A DNA stretch of 64,000 nt from UBA1876 sp003446665 (lineage in GTDB: Bacteria > Synergistota > Synergistia > Synergistales > Thermovirgaceae): assembly GCA_040616305.1 (NCBI GenBank), contig CP159918.1, positions 558,001-622,000 on the forward strand, written 5' to 3'. The position numbers and the translations under genes were made by a program. How positions within the stretch are numbered: position 1 is the first letter of the stretch; every line of letters begins with the position of its first letter. This document shows, one piece after another, positions 18,816-25,695 of this stretch. The notes under the pieces were generated by a model that did no database searches, had not been told where the DNA came from, and saw only the letters and a program-made list of their open reading frames with translations.

Positions 18816-20513
18816 TTAGTCACCTCCCAGAATTTTTGCCAGCAGCCCCTCCGCCTCTTTCTCTACTGCCAGCAGGTCGGCGCGGATTTCTTCCAGCGAC
18901 CGCAGGGCCTTTGGCTTATAAAAGTACCGGTTGAAGTTGATCTCGTAGCCGACCCTGACGCTTTCCGGGTCGTACCAGGCGTCGGGCGTGTAGGGCAGGA
19001 CTTCACGGCGCAGGAAAGTCTCGATGGCCATGCGCTGGTCTTCCAGGCTCGGGAAGTAGCCCGGCTGATGGCAGGCCGGGCATTCCAGGAACGGGATTTG
19101 CTCGCTGTCGCGCAATTCCGTGTTCGGCTCGTATTCCACCACGCGTCGCTTGCTGCCAATGACAACTTCAAACAGCCCGCGTAGTGGATCGGGTGTAGTG
19201 CCGGGTTTGTGAACCTTCTTGATGACCGGTGGTGCGTCTTCTGCGCGTTCAGTCTTTTCCCGAAGGTCTTTGATCTCTTTCGGGGTATATGCATGCTCGG
19301 GATCGATACCCTTTAGCCGCAGTGGTCGCTCTACTGTCACCTTCCAGTAACCGAAGGCCGCGTTGGGGAAGATCTTGGATTGTTCGGTTTCCTTGAATTG
19401 AAGGAAGGTATCAACAATGCGGCGGATATCCTCTTCGGATAGCTCGCAGTTCTTCTTGCCCAGGTTCTTGCGCAGGGGTTTGTACCATTGGGTGGCATCA
19501 ATAAGCTGCACGCGGCCCTTGCGGTGCTCGGGCTTGCGGTTCGTGAGCAGCCAAATATAGGTGGCGATGCCGGTGTTGTAGAACATGTTCAGCGGCAGGG
19601 CGACGATGGCCTCCAGCCAGTCGTTCTCGATGATCCAGCGGCGGATGTTGCTCTCGCCCTGGCCGGCGTCGCCCTCGCCCTTCAAAAGCAGGTCGGCCTT
19701 GCAGATGGCGTAGGTTTCGGCGTTGATCTCCTGGCCGAATAGGTGCACCGAGACCTGTTTGCCGCGTTCAGCGGCCAGTTGCAGCAGGGTTTCTTCGGCC
19801 ACGGTGAGCATACCGCCGGTGCCGCAGGCGCCATCGTAGAGCAGGTAGGTTCCGGATTCGATCCGGTCGGCGATTGGCTCGAAGATCAGGCGGGCCATCA
19901 AGCGCACGGCGTCGCGCGGGGTCCAGTGCTCGCCAGCTTCTTCATTGTTTTTCTCATTGAAGCGGCGCACCAGCTCCTCGAAGATGGTGCCCATGGCGTG
20001 ATTGTCCAGGCCGGGCAGACGGACGGTGCCGTCACTGCCCCGTACAGGGTAAGGACTCAAGTTGACAGACGGATCGAGAAACTTCTCGATGAGTGTGCCC
20101 AGGGCGTCGGCTTTGGCCAGACGGGGGATCTGATTGCGGAATTCGAAGTTGTCGATGATTTCCTGCACGTTGGGAGAGAAGCCATCAAGGTAGGCGCGAA
20201 AGTCCGCTTCCAGTTGCTGGCGGCCGGCGCGTGCCTTGAGATCGCGTAAGGTGAACGTTGAGGTGTTGTAGAACGCCTGTGCGGCTGCCTGGCGGAGAGG
20301 GGCATCCTGGTTTGTGATGCCGGCCTTGTCAAGGTTGGCCTTCATGTCAAGCACGGCCTGTTTGGTGGGCTCCAATACCGCATCCAGCCTGCGGATCACC
20401 GTCATCGGGAGAATGACATCACGGTACTTGCCGCGCACGTAGAGGTCGCGTAGTACGTCGTCAGCGATACCCCAAATGAAATTGGTGATCCAGGTCAGTT
20501 GAGATACTTCCAT
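18816..20513 (-). CDS. hsdM: Type I DNA methyltransferase HsdM with catalytic NPPY region deleted
   Basis: This 565-residue N6-adenine methylase subunit keeps the N-terminal HsdM domain, EHWTPRDAVRLMARLI, and the SAM-binding motif I DGACGTGG (residues 227-234). It then reads CKADLLLKGEG directly into DAGQGESNIRRWIIE (about residues 278-293). In the family members I know, about 100 residues lie between those two blocks, including motif IV (N/D-P-P-Y/F) that holds the target adenine. No such motif exists anywhere in this protein. The join is in frame and falls at a GDA codon run found on both flanks in relatives, so a repeat-mediated deletion is likely. Methylation should be lost. The start ATG shares a base with the stop of the preceding remnant frame (TGATG). 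Confidence 0.88.
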   Translation of the reverse strand: MEVSQLTWITNFIWGIADDVLRDLYVRGKYRDVILPMTVIRRLDAVLEPTKQAVLDMKANLDKAGITNQDAPLRQAAAQAFYNTSTFTLRDLKARAGRQQLEADFRAYLDGFSPNVQEIIDNFEFRNQIPRLAKADALGTLIEKFLDPSVNLSPYPVRGSDGTVRLPGLDNHAMGTIFEELVRRFNEKNNEEAGEHWTPRDAVRLMARLIFEPIADRIESGTYLLYDGACGTGGMLTVAEETLLQLAAERGKQVSVHLFGQEINAETYAICKADLLLKGEGDAGQGESNIRRWIIENDWLEAIVALPLNMFYNTGIATYIWLLTNRKPEHRKGRVQLIDATQWYKPLRKNLGKKNCELSEEDIRRIVDTFLQFKETEQSKIFPNAAFGYWKVTVERPLRLKGIDPEHAYTPKEIKDLREKTERAEDAPPVIKKVHKPGTTPDPLRGLFEVVIGSKRRVVEYEPNTELRDSEQIPFLECPACHQPGYFPSLEDQRMAIETFLRREVLPYTPDAWYDPESVRVGYEINFNRYFYKPKALRSLEEIRADLLAVEKEAEGLLAKILGGD

Positions 20514-20911
20514 CAGATTTCCTCTCCTTTTTGTCTCAGCGTGACGGGCACAGCAGTCGAGCGCTCATTGGGAGCACCGAAAAAGAGGTAGCTGGTCGGG
20601 TTGCCTTGTACTCCTGCCAGGCCAGCTCTTGCTGCCAGACACGATAGCCGGTGACGCATGCCTGCCACTGTTTCGACGAAGGTAGAGAGGTCTGAAATGT
20701 CTTCCTGCTTCCGGCCGGGCCTACCATCAGGATCAGGCGGCGATAAAGCTCATAAACCTCGCCGATCTCTTGCAAGGTCTGATCCACCAAGGGCTCTGCT
20801 ATTATTCGTTTCCTCGTCTTTGACTCGGCCCTTCTCTGGTCCTCGCCCTTTGGGCACACCTTCAGTGCGTCCAAATCGGTTATCCTGCCGATTTGTCGTA
20901 CGCCCTCGCGC
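20513..20911 (-). pseudogene. Degenerate P-loop (BrxF-like) gene remnant upstream of hsdM
   Basis: One frame contains VYELYRRLILMVGPAGSRKT, which resembles the start of BREX-3 BrxF P-loop proteins, but the Walker A glycine before Lys is Arg and the similarity stops at once. A second frame, open from 20749 to its TGA at 20513-20515, has ordinary-looking protein composition (for example NPTSYLFFGAPNERSTAVPV) and ends in a TGATG junction with hsdM. That junction suggests this was the true 3' end of a coupled gene. The second frame has no start codon of its own before an internal ATG. A frameshifted or fused remnant fits best. The BrxF link is a weak, memory-based match. Confidence 0.4.
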
Positions 20912-21079
20912 CTATCCCAACCAGCGATCAATGACAACTTTGTGAAAGCACCAATGGCGGCCAATCTTCTGGCACAGGACTTTGCCTTTCCAAACAAGCT
21001 TGTAGAGCGTTGATTTCGGCATCTTCAGGAAAGCAGACAACTCCTCAATGGCCAGGGCGTCGCTTGGCCTTTCACTCAT
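20912..21079 (-). CDS. Small HTH (excisionase-family) DNA-binding protein
   Basis: A 55-residue protein starts at the ATG at 21079 with AAAGAGGTG 7 bases upstream and stops at the TAG at 20912-20914. It matches the HTH_17/excisionase-family pattern: LAIEELSAFLKMPKSTLYKL, then GKVLCQKIGRHW and a C-terminal IDRWL. This winged-helix type is used by phage excisionases and by small regulators at the head of defence loci. It is the first gene after the island's promoter, so it may regulate the R-M operon. No integrase is visible nearby. Confidence 0.8.
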   Translation of the reverse strand: MSERPSDALAIEELSAFLKMPKSTLYKLVWKGKVLCQKIGRHWCFHKVVIDRWLG

Positions 21080-21140
21080 CGGAAGCACCTCTTTGGCCGC
21101 AAGGCAGATTTCGTATTAATCTACCTCATTCAGCTAACGT

Positions 21141-21169
21141 AACATACAGTTAGTGGCAGTTGGTGTCAA
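21141..21169 (-). promoter_or_regulatory. Sigma-70-type promoter of the R-M island
   Basis: Read on the minus strand, TTGACA (21169-21164), a 17-base spacer and TATGTT (21146-21141) lie about 60 bases upstream of the HTH gene. The match to the consensus -35 is perfect and the spacing ideal. The spacer holds AACTGCCACTAACTG, which carries two AACTG copies that a regulator could bind. Confidence 0.7.
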
Positions 21170-21253
21170 GAATCTTTTCCAACATGGCCAAAGAAATCAC
21201 TGTAAAAGTCTCCGGTTAAAACGCATGAAGAAGAGGGGCAGGAATGCAAGCAC

Positions 21254-21285
21254 AAAAAAAGGCGGCCGGATCAACTCCGGTCGCC
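21254..21285 (-). terminator. Rho-independent terminator of the tRNA operon
   Basis: On the minus strand GGCGACCGGA-GTTGA-TCCGGCCGCC forms a 10-base-pair stem with one mismatch, followed by seven T. It lies 11 bases after the CCA of tRNA-Asn and so ends the six-tRNA transcript. Confidence 0.85.
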
Positions 21286-21296
21286 CTGGTATCGTC

Positions 21297-21372
21297 TGGC
21301 TCCTCGGGCAGGACTCGAACCTGCAACCTAGTGGTTAACAGCCACCCGCTCTGCCTATTGAGCTACCGAGGA
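21297..21372 (-). tRNA. tRNA-Asn(GTT)
   Basis: The cloverleaf reads TCCTCGG at the 5' end, anticodon GTT in GTGGCTGTTAACCAC, a GGTTCGAGTCC T-arm, and CCGAGGA-G-CCA at the 3' end. The CCA is encoded. It is the last tRNA of the operon and sits beside the R-M island. Confidence 0.95.
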
Positions 21373-21387
21373 ATTTATTTTTTCTCT

Positions 21388-21461
21388 TGGAGGCGGCACC
21401 CGGATTCGAACCGGGGATAAAGGATTTGCAGTCCTCTGCCTTACCCCTTGGCTATGCCGCC
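21388..21461 (-). tRNA. tRNA-Cys(GCA)
   Basis: The 5' GGCGGCA pairs with the 3' TGCCGCC-T-CCA. The anticodon stem-loop GAGGACTGCAAATCC carries GCA. The CCA is encoded. Confidence 0.95.
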
Positions 21462-21474
21462 CCTCAACAAAAAA

Positions 21475-21549
21475 TGGAGCGGAAGACGGGATTTGAACCC
21501 GCGACCCCAACCTTGGCAAGGTTGTGCTCTACCGCTGAGCTACTTCCGC
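21475..21549 (-). tRNA. tRNA-Gly(GCC)
   Basis: The 5' GCGGAAG pairs with the 3' CTTCCGC-T-CCA. The anticodon arm CAACCTTGCCAAGGTTG carries GCC. The CCA is encoded. Confidence 0.95.
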
Positions 21550-21570
21550 ATCTCATCGCCTGTATCCTAG

Positions 21571-21646
<76 letters not shown>

Positions 21647-21664
21647 ATGATTGAAAACAGAAAG

Positions 21665-21742
<78 letters not shown>

Positions 21743-21773
21743 GCGTTTATAAAATAATTGTAAAGTTACTCAT

Positions 21774-21848
21774 TGGTGGGCGAAATAGGGTTCGAACCTA
21801 TGACCCCCTGCTTGTAAGGCAGGTGCTCTCCCACTGAGCTATTCGCCC
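21774..21848 (-). tRNA. tRNA-Val(TAC)
   Basis: The 5' GGGCGAA pairs with the 3' TTCGCCC-A-CCA. The anticodon arm CTGCCTTACAAGGCAG-like stem carries TAC. It is the first tRNA after the promoter. The CCA is encoded. Confidence 0.93.
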
Positions 21849-21875
21849 ATGCTCATCCCGAGGAGCGCAATGGGT

Positions 21876-21904
21876 AGTATAGCGAGCTGCGCTTTGACTG
21901 TCAA
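21876..21904 (-). promoter_or_regulatory. Strong promoter of the six-tRNA operon
   Basis: On the minus strand TTGACA (21904-21899), a 17-base spacer and TATACT (21881-21876) make a near-consensus sigma-70 promoter. It lies about 28 bases upstream of tRNA-Val, as expected for a stable-RNA operon. Confidence 0.88.
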
Positions 21905-21931
21905 CACTTTTTTGGATAAACGAACGTCGAC

Positions 21932-21945
21932 GAACAAGTTTGTTC
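21932..21945. promoter_or_regulatory. GAACAAGTTTGTTC palindrome, possible operator
   Basis: GAAC half-sites occur at 21922-21925 and 21932-21935 and an inverted GTTC at 21942-21945, all spaced by 6 bases. It lies between the tRNA promoter and a UV-repair-type gene. Gram-positive LexA boxes use GAAC-N4-GTTC, so the spacing here is 2 bases too long for that consensus. It is a candidate only. Confidence 0.3.
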
Positions 21946-22071
21946 AGAGTGTAAAATAAGATTTACCTACTCGATTCGTAGGGTTGTGACCTCCGAAAGG
22001 ATCTATGAATTGCGGCGTGTACTCGATCTGGAATTTACCTTATTGATTGAGGCAAGAGGGGTAAACGTGGG

Positions 22072-22515
22072 ATGAGGATTTGGTCTTTTCACCCGAAATA
22101 TCTGGATTCCAAGGGGCTTGTGGCCCTTTGGAGGGAAGGGCTTTTGGCCAAGGCTGTACTCGAGGGAAATACCAAAGGCTATAAATCGCACCCACAGCTG
22201 GTGCGATTTCAGCTGCAAGAGCGCCCTGTGGAGGCTGTAAATGCCTACTTGTACTTTGTACTTGAAGAAGCCCGTTCAAGAAAATATCATTTTGACCCTG
22301 CCAAATTGAAGCGGGTGGTCGAAGTTCCCAAGATAAAGGTTACCGATGGCCAGTTGCGATACGAATGGGCTCACCTATTGTCCAAGTTGAAGGTGCGCGA
22401 TTCCGAACGCTTCCTAAAGCTTTCGAAAGCTTCGCTCCCCGAGCCGCATCCGGTATTTACATGCACTCAGGGACCGGTTGAGAAGTGGGAGGCAGTCAAA
22501 AGAGACATATCTTAA
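22072..22515 (+). CDS. Pyrimidine dimer DNA glycosylase family protein (DenV-like)
   Basis: This 147-residue protein matches the PF03013 pattern: MRIWSFHPKYLDSKGLVALW at the start, then LLAKAVLEGNTKGYKSHPQL, and a C-terminal GQLRYEWAHLLSKLKVRD and PHPVF. The family includes T4 endonuclease V, which removes UV-induced cyclobutane dimers. The bacterial members are mostly uncharacterised, so activity is inferred. The start ATG at 22072 has GAGGGG about 10 bases upstream. It is a single gene upstream of the thioredoxin-like gene. Confidence 0.78.
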   Translation: MRIWSFHPKYLDSKGLVALWREGLLAKAVLEGNTKGYKSHPQLVRFQLQERPVEAVNAYLYFVLEEARSRKYHFDPAKLKRVVEVPKIKVTDGQLRYEWAHLLSKLKVRDSERFLKLSKASLPEPHPVFTCTQGPVEKWEAVKRDIS

Positions 22516-22601
22516 AGTGAATTGAGTGAAGAAAAACCTCGTAACGGGGCCTGTGACATGACAAACGCAGTGTGGCCTTTTAACCGAAAGAGGTGTCGGC
22601 A

Positions 22602-22988
22602 ATGATGGATAAAAAACGGATACTTGCGGGAGCCGCCGTTCTTCTTTTAGTGGTTATCGGCATTATGTACCTGTCGGGAAACCGAGAGGAAAAGGTGCCC
22701 GGGAAGGCGGTTGGAACGCCGGTTTTTCTGGAATTCATGACGCCCACATGACCGGCCTGCAAGGCGATGGAACCGGTGGTTTCAGATCTTGAGAAGAAAC
22801 ACGGCGACAGAATCAGCGTCGTGGTTTTGAACGTTTACGAAAACATGGAAAAGGCCGAAAAGTACGACGTGCGCGTGGTTCCTACCATTTTCTTGCTGGA
22901 CGGGGCAGGAGATGTGCTTGAACGGGTCGAAGGATACATGCCTCTGAGTGAAATTGAAAAAAAGCTTGAAACACATCATTTTCTGTGA
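22602..22988 (+). CDS. Membrane-anchored thioredoxin-like selenoprotein (in-frame TGA as Sec50)
   Basis: Read through the TGA at 22749-22751, the frame gives 128 residues: a basic start, one membrane helix (about 7-24), then VFLEFMTPT-U-PACKAM, a thioredoxin fold with an active site U-P-A-C (Sec50, Cys53), and VVPTIFLLD with the cis-proline. Cysteine relatives would have CPxC exactly here. The upstream part has its own AAAGAGGTG ribosome site 7 bases before the ATG at 22602 (a second ATG is at 22605). A frame starting after the TGA at 22767 would lack both the active site and any ribosome site. A hairpin follows the TGA. The likely role is thiol-disulfide or peroxide-linked redox chemistry at the outer face of the inner membrane. 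A nonsense mutation is the alternative. Confidence 0.82.
22766..22788 (+). promoter_or_regulatory. Candidate bacterial SECIS hairpin
   Basis: Beginning 17 bases after the TGA, GGAACC-GGT-GGTTTC folds into a 6-base-pair stem (one G-U pair) with a GGU loop (22769-22783). GAT/ATC outside it extends the stem with a two-base bulge. Bacterial SelB sites lie just downstream of UGA and carry G-U in the loop. The loop here starts 24 bases after UGA, versus about 18 in E. coli fdhF. Confidence 0.5.
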
Positions 22989-23217
22989 ATCCCGGCGAGA
23001 AAAAGTGGTTAAATAAAGAATCTCGAAATCGACCCGAACGGGCTCCATTATTATATCTGAAAGAGTTTGATCGTAAACTTACTCTGACGTGGTGTTCATG
23101 CATAAGGCATTTTGCCCGAAAGGTCTTCATTTGCGAAAATTCGCTTTTTGAAATGTGTCTACATGCAAAATCCGATTTTTTTGTGAGTACTTGCCAGAAA
23201 TTTTTCTTTTCGAAGTG

Positions 23218-23247
23218 TTGAACTAAAAGCCGACATCGGTTTACTAT
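23218..23247 (+). promoter_or_regulatory. Promoter of carbamate kinase
   Basis: TTGAAC (23218-23223), an 18-base spacer and TACTAT (23242-23247) lie about 40 bases before the arcC start. The region 22989-23217 before it is AT-rich and holds no gene that I can support. Confidence 0.55.
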
Positions 23248-23286
23248 ATGAGAGGTAAAAGAGTCGATCGTAAAGGAGAGGAAAAC

Positions 23287-24246
23287 ATGGACGTAAAGGC
23301 TAAAGTGGTTGTGGCGCTTGGAGGCAACGCCCTCCAGGAAAAAGGGACACCGCCTACGGCGGAGGCGCAGCTCGAAGTAATAGGCAAAACGGTAGAGCAT
23401 TTGGCTGAACTCAGCTCCAGGGGCTACGAAATGGCCGTTGTTCACGGTAACGGCCCCCAGGTTGGCCGCATAGTGCTGTCGCAGGAGATAGCCGCCCGTG
23501 AGAACAAGGAGACGCCGGCCATGCCTTTCGATGTTTGCGGGGCCATGAGCCAGGGCTTCATCGGCTACCAGATACAGCAGAAACTCAGGGACGCGCTTAG
23601 GAACAGAAACAGGAACGTGCCCGTGGTGACGCTCGTCACCCAGGTTGTAGTGGACGCCGACGACCCTGCATTCAAGAATCCCACCAAGCCCATTGGACCT
23701 TTCTTTACTGAGGAGGAAGCCCGCAAGATCCAGGAGGAAAAAGGCTACGTCATGCGTGAGGATGCGGGCCGGGGCTGGCGCAGGGTGGTGCCTTCGCCGA
23801 TGCCCAGAAAGATTGTGGAAATATCCTCTGTTAAAAGGCTTTGGGACACGACAATAGTTATAACGGCCGGCGGTGGTGGGATTCCGGTCATCGAGAGCAT
23901 GGACGGTTCCCTCAAGGGTGTGGAGGCCGTCATAGACAAGGACCTTGCCGCCGAATGCCTTGCAGAGGAAATAGGAGCCGACGTCCTTCTTATCCTGACG
24001 GAAGTCGACAAGGTCTATATCAACTTCGGGAAACCGGATCAGAAAGCCCTGGACAAGGTAACCGTTCCCGAAGCCATACGTTACGTCGAAGAGGGACATT
24101 TCGCTCCCGGAAGCATGTTGCCCAAGGTGTTGGCGGCGATAATGTTCGCCCGTACATTCCCGGGGAAGAAAGCGATTATCACTTCTTTGGACAAGGCCGT
24201 CGAAGCCCTCGAGGGCGACGCGGGCACCGTTTTCATGATGGCATAA
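23287..24246 (+). CDS. arcC: Carbamate kinase
   Basis: This 319-residue protein is a full-length carbamate kinase, which makes ATP from carbamoyl phosphate and ADP in arginine or citrulline breakdown. Family features: VVVALGGNALQEKG at the N-terminus, VVHGNGPQVGRIVLSQE, GYQIQQKLRDAL, the FYTEEEA-like FFTEEEARKIQEEKGYVMRE, GGGGIPVIE, VIDKDLAAECLAEEI, and LTEVDKVYINFGKP. The ATG at 23287 follows AAAGGAGAGG; an upstream in-frame ATG at 23248 would precede that site. Its own promoter and terminator make it a single-gene unit. No arcA or arcB is nearby. Confidence 0.95.
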   Translation: MDVKAKVVVALGGNALQEKGTPPTAEAQLEVIGKTVEHLAELSSRGYEMAVVHGNGPQVGRIVLSQEIAARENKETPAMPFDVCGAMSQGFIGYQIQQKLRDALRNRNRNVPVVTLVTQVVVDADDPAFKNPTKPIGPFFTEEEARKIQEEKGYVMREDAGRGWRRVVPSPMPRKIVEISSVKRLWDTTIVITAGGGGIPVIESMDGSLKGVEAVIDKDLAAECLAEEIGADVLLILTEVDKVYINFGKPDQKALDKVTVPEAIRYVEEGHFAPGSMLPKVLAAIMFARTFPGKKAIITSLDKAVEALEGDAGTVFMMA

Positions 24247-24280
24247 AAGAAGGGGCGGGTTTTTCCCGCCCCTTCTTTTT
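24247..24280 (+). terminator. Rho-independent terminator of arcC
   Basis: AAGAAGGGGCGGG (24247-24259), a TTTTT loop and CCCGCCCCTTCTT form a 13-base-pair perfect stem followed by a T run. It starts directly after the stop codon. Confidence 0.95.
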
Positions 24281-24385
24281 CAGTCTCCAGGGTCTTGGAA
24301 AAGAAACACCTTCCTTGCCTGATAAATACCCCTTTCCCGATGTTTTGCCCCGAACTCCAATGAGGATCTTCTCAAAAAATAAAAA

Positions 24386-24420
24386 TTGTATATAATATAG
24401 AAAAAGTATATTTGCATACA
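24386..24420 (+). promoter_or_regulatory. AT-rich promoter region of the saccharopine-dehydrogenase-like gene
   Basis: A TATAAT at 24391-24396 lies in a very AT-rich block about 50 bases before the start codon. No good -35 box is present at the right distance, so the exact promoter is unsure. Confidence 0.4.
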
Positions 24421-24446
24421 CTACATAAAAGGGGAGGAATCAGGCG

Positions 24447-25598
24447 ATGAAGGCGGTTCAAATCGGAGCCGGATTGGTAGGGCAGTTGATCACGGCGGAT
24501 CTCATGCAAGATTTTGAGATGACCGTGGTCGATCTTAACGAGAAGGCGCTCAAGGCAATCGAAAAGAAGTATCCTGGCGTCAAGACGGTGGTAGCATCAG
24601 CAACTGACGCCAGGGCTCTCGCTCCCGTTCTCGAGGGTGCCGACGTAGTTACGGCCGGCGTTCCGGGAAAGTTTGGCTTCGAAATGATGAAAACGGTCAT
24701 CGGCTTGGGGAAAAACCTCGTGGATATTTCGTTCATGGCCGAGGATTTCGATGAGCTCGACAGTTTGGCCAAAGATAAAGGCGTAACGGTGATTCCGGAC
24801 ATGGGGGTGGCGCCGGGCATGTCCAACTTCCTGGTCGGGCGGGGAGCAGCTCTTCTGGATGAGGTGGAAGATGCCTGTATCTACGTTGGCGGCATTCCAA
24901 CGGAAAAAATACCCCCTTTCAATTACCTGGCCACGTGGTCTCCCAAGGATTGCATAGAGGAATTTACCCGGCCTGTCACAATAGTGAAAGAAGGAAAGAA
25001 AGAGGTCCTCGAGGCTACCGAAGGCCTGCACCTCAGGGATTTCCCGGGCGTAGGAACCCTGGAAGCTTTTTACACGGACGGGCTCCGGAGCCTGGTAAAA
25101 AATATCAAGGCCAGGAACATGGGAGAAATGACCCTCAGGTGGCCGGGACATGTTGAGCAGATGCGGCTTTTACGGACCATGGGCCTTTTCGACGAAACAC
25201 CGAAGGTTTTGGGAGGGAAAGAAGTGGTTCCGCTTGAGGTAACGGCCGATATCCTTTTCCCCTTGTGGAAGATGGAACCGGAAAAAGGGCACCGCGACCT
25301 TACGGTTATGGAGATAGACGTACACGGCTTCAAGGGCAGCGACGAGGTAACCTGGAGTTGGTATCTGCTGGATTATTTCGATGAAAAAACGTGGAATACC
25401 TCGATGAGCAGATGTACCGGTTGCTCCGCAGCGATCTTTGCAAGGGCTGTCGCCAAGGGGTTTGTCGGGGAAAAGGGCGTCCTCCCGGCGGAAAAGCTTG
25501 CGGCAGACGACACGCTTTACGACTTCGTGATTTCAGAACAGAAAAAACGCAGAATCAACTACGTAGAATCAGTGAAAGTGGTAAAAAACGTAAGATAG
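24447..25598 (+). CDS. Saccharopine dehydrogenase family protein
   Basis: This 383-residue protein has an N-terminal Rossmann domain (MKAVQIGAGLVGQLI, DLNEKAL, then VTAGVPGKFGFEMM) and the PF03435 segment IPDMGVAPGMSNFLVGRGA. The C-terminal substrate domain follows, with LRDFPGVGTLEAFYTDGLRS and LRWPGHVEQM. Relatives act on saccharopine or lysine-type amino acids with NAD(P). In an amino-acid fermenter it may serve lysine breakdown, but the substrate cannot be read here. GGGGAGG precedes the ATG. Terminators flank the gene, so it stands alone. Confidence 0.85.
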   Translation: MKAVQIGAGLVGQLITADLMQDFEMTVVDLNEKALKAIEKKYPGVKTVVASATDARALAPVLEGADVVTAGVPGKFGFEMMKTVIGLGKNLVDISFMAEDFDELDSLAKDKGVTVIPDMGVAPGMSNFLVGRGAALLDEVEDACIYVGGIPTEKIPPFNYLATWSPKDCIEEFTRPVTIVKEGKKEVLEATEGLHLRDFPGVGTLEAFYTDGLRSLVKNIKARNMGEMTLRWPGHVEQMRLLRTMGLFDETPKVLGGKEVVPLEVTADILFPLWKMEPEKGHRDLTVMEIDVHGFKGSDEVTWSWYLLDYFDEKTWNTSMSRCTGCSAAIFARAVAKGFVGEKGVLPAEKLAADDTLYDFVISEQKKRRINYVESVKVVKNVR

Positions 25599-25656
25599 GT
25601 TAACAGGCACGAATTCAACTGGAAACGGCTTTGCCGGAAAGGTGATGATGTAAAAG

Positions 25657-25687
25657 CGAGGCCGGGGGATTGGTTCCCCCGGCCTCG
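25657..25687. terminator. Bidirectional terminator between convergent genes
   Basis: CGAGGCCGGGGG (25657-25668), a 7-base loop and CCCCCGGCCTCG form a perfect 12-base-pair stem. It lies between the ends of the saccharopine-dehydrogenase-like gene and the GH65 gene. The minus-strand side is followed by CTTTTA. Confidence 0.8.
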
Positions 25688-25695
25688 TATTACAG

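Noticed and set aside
20658..20945. Plus-strand frame opposite the P-loop remnant
   Set aside because: It is antisense to the HTH gene and the remnant frames and has an arginine/proline/serine-rich composition typical of shadow frames.
12006..21300. Integrase-type mobile element with attachment repeats at tRNA-Asn
   Set aside because: No integrase or transposase gene is visible and no copy of the tRNA-Asn 3' end was found on the left side of the island.
22767..22988. Short thioredoxin-like gene starting after the TGA
   Set aside because: It would lack the first active-site residue, membrane anchor and ribosome site; the read-through frame explains everything better.
23143..23159. GCGAA/TTCGC hairpin with T run as the terminator of the selenoprotein gene
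   Set aside because: The stem is 5 bases with a 2-base loop and lies 150 bases after the stop codon; too weak to support.
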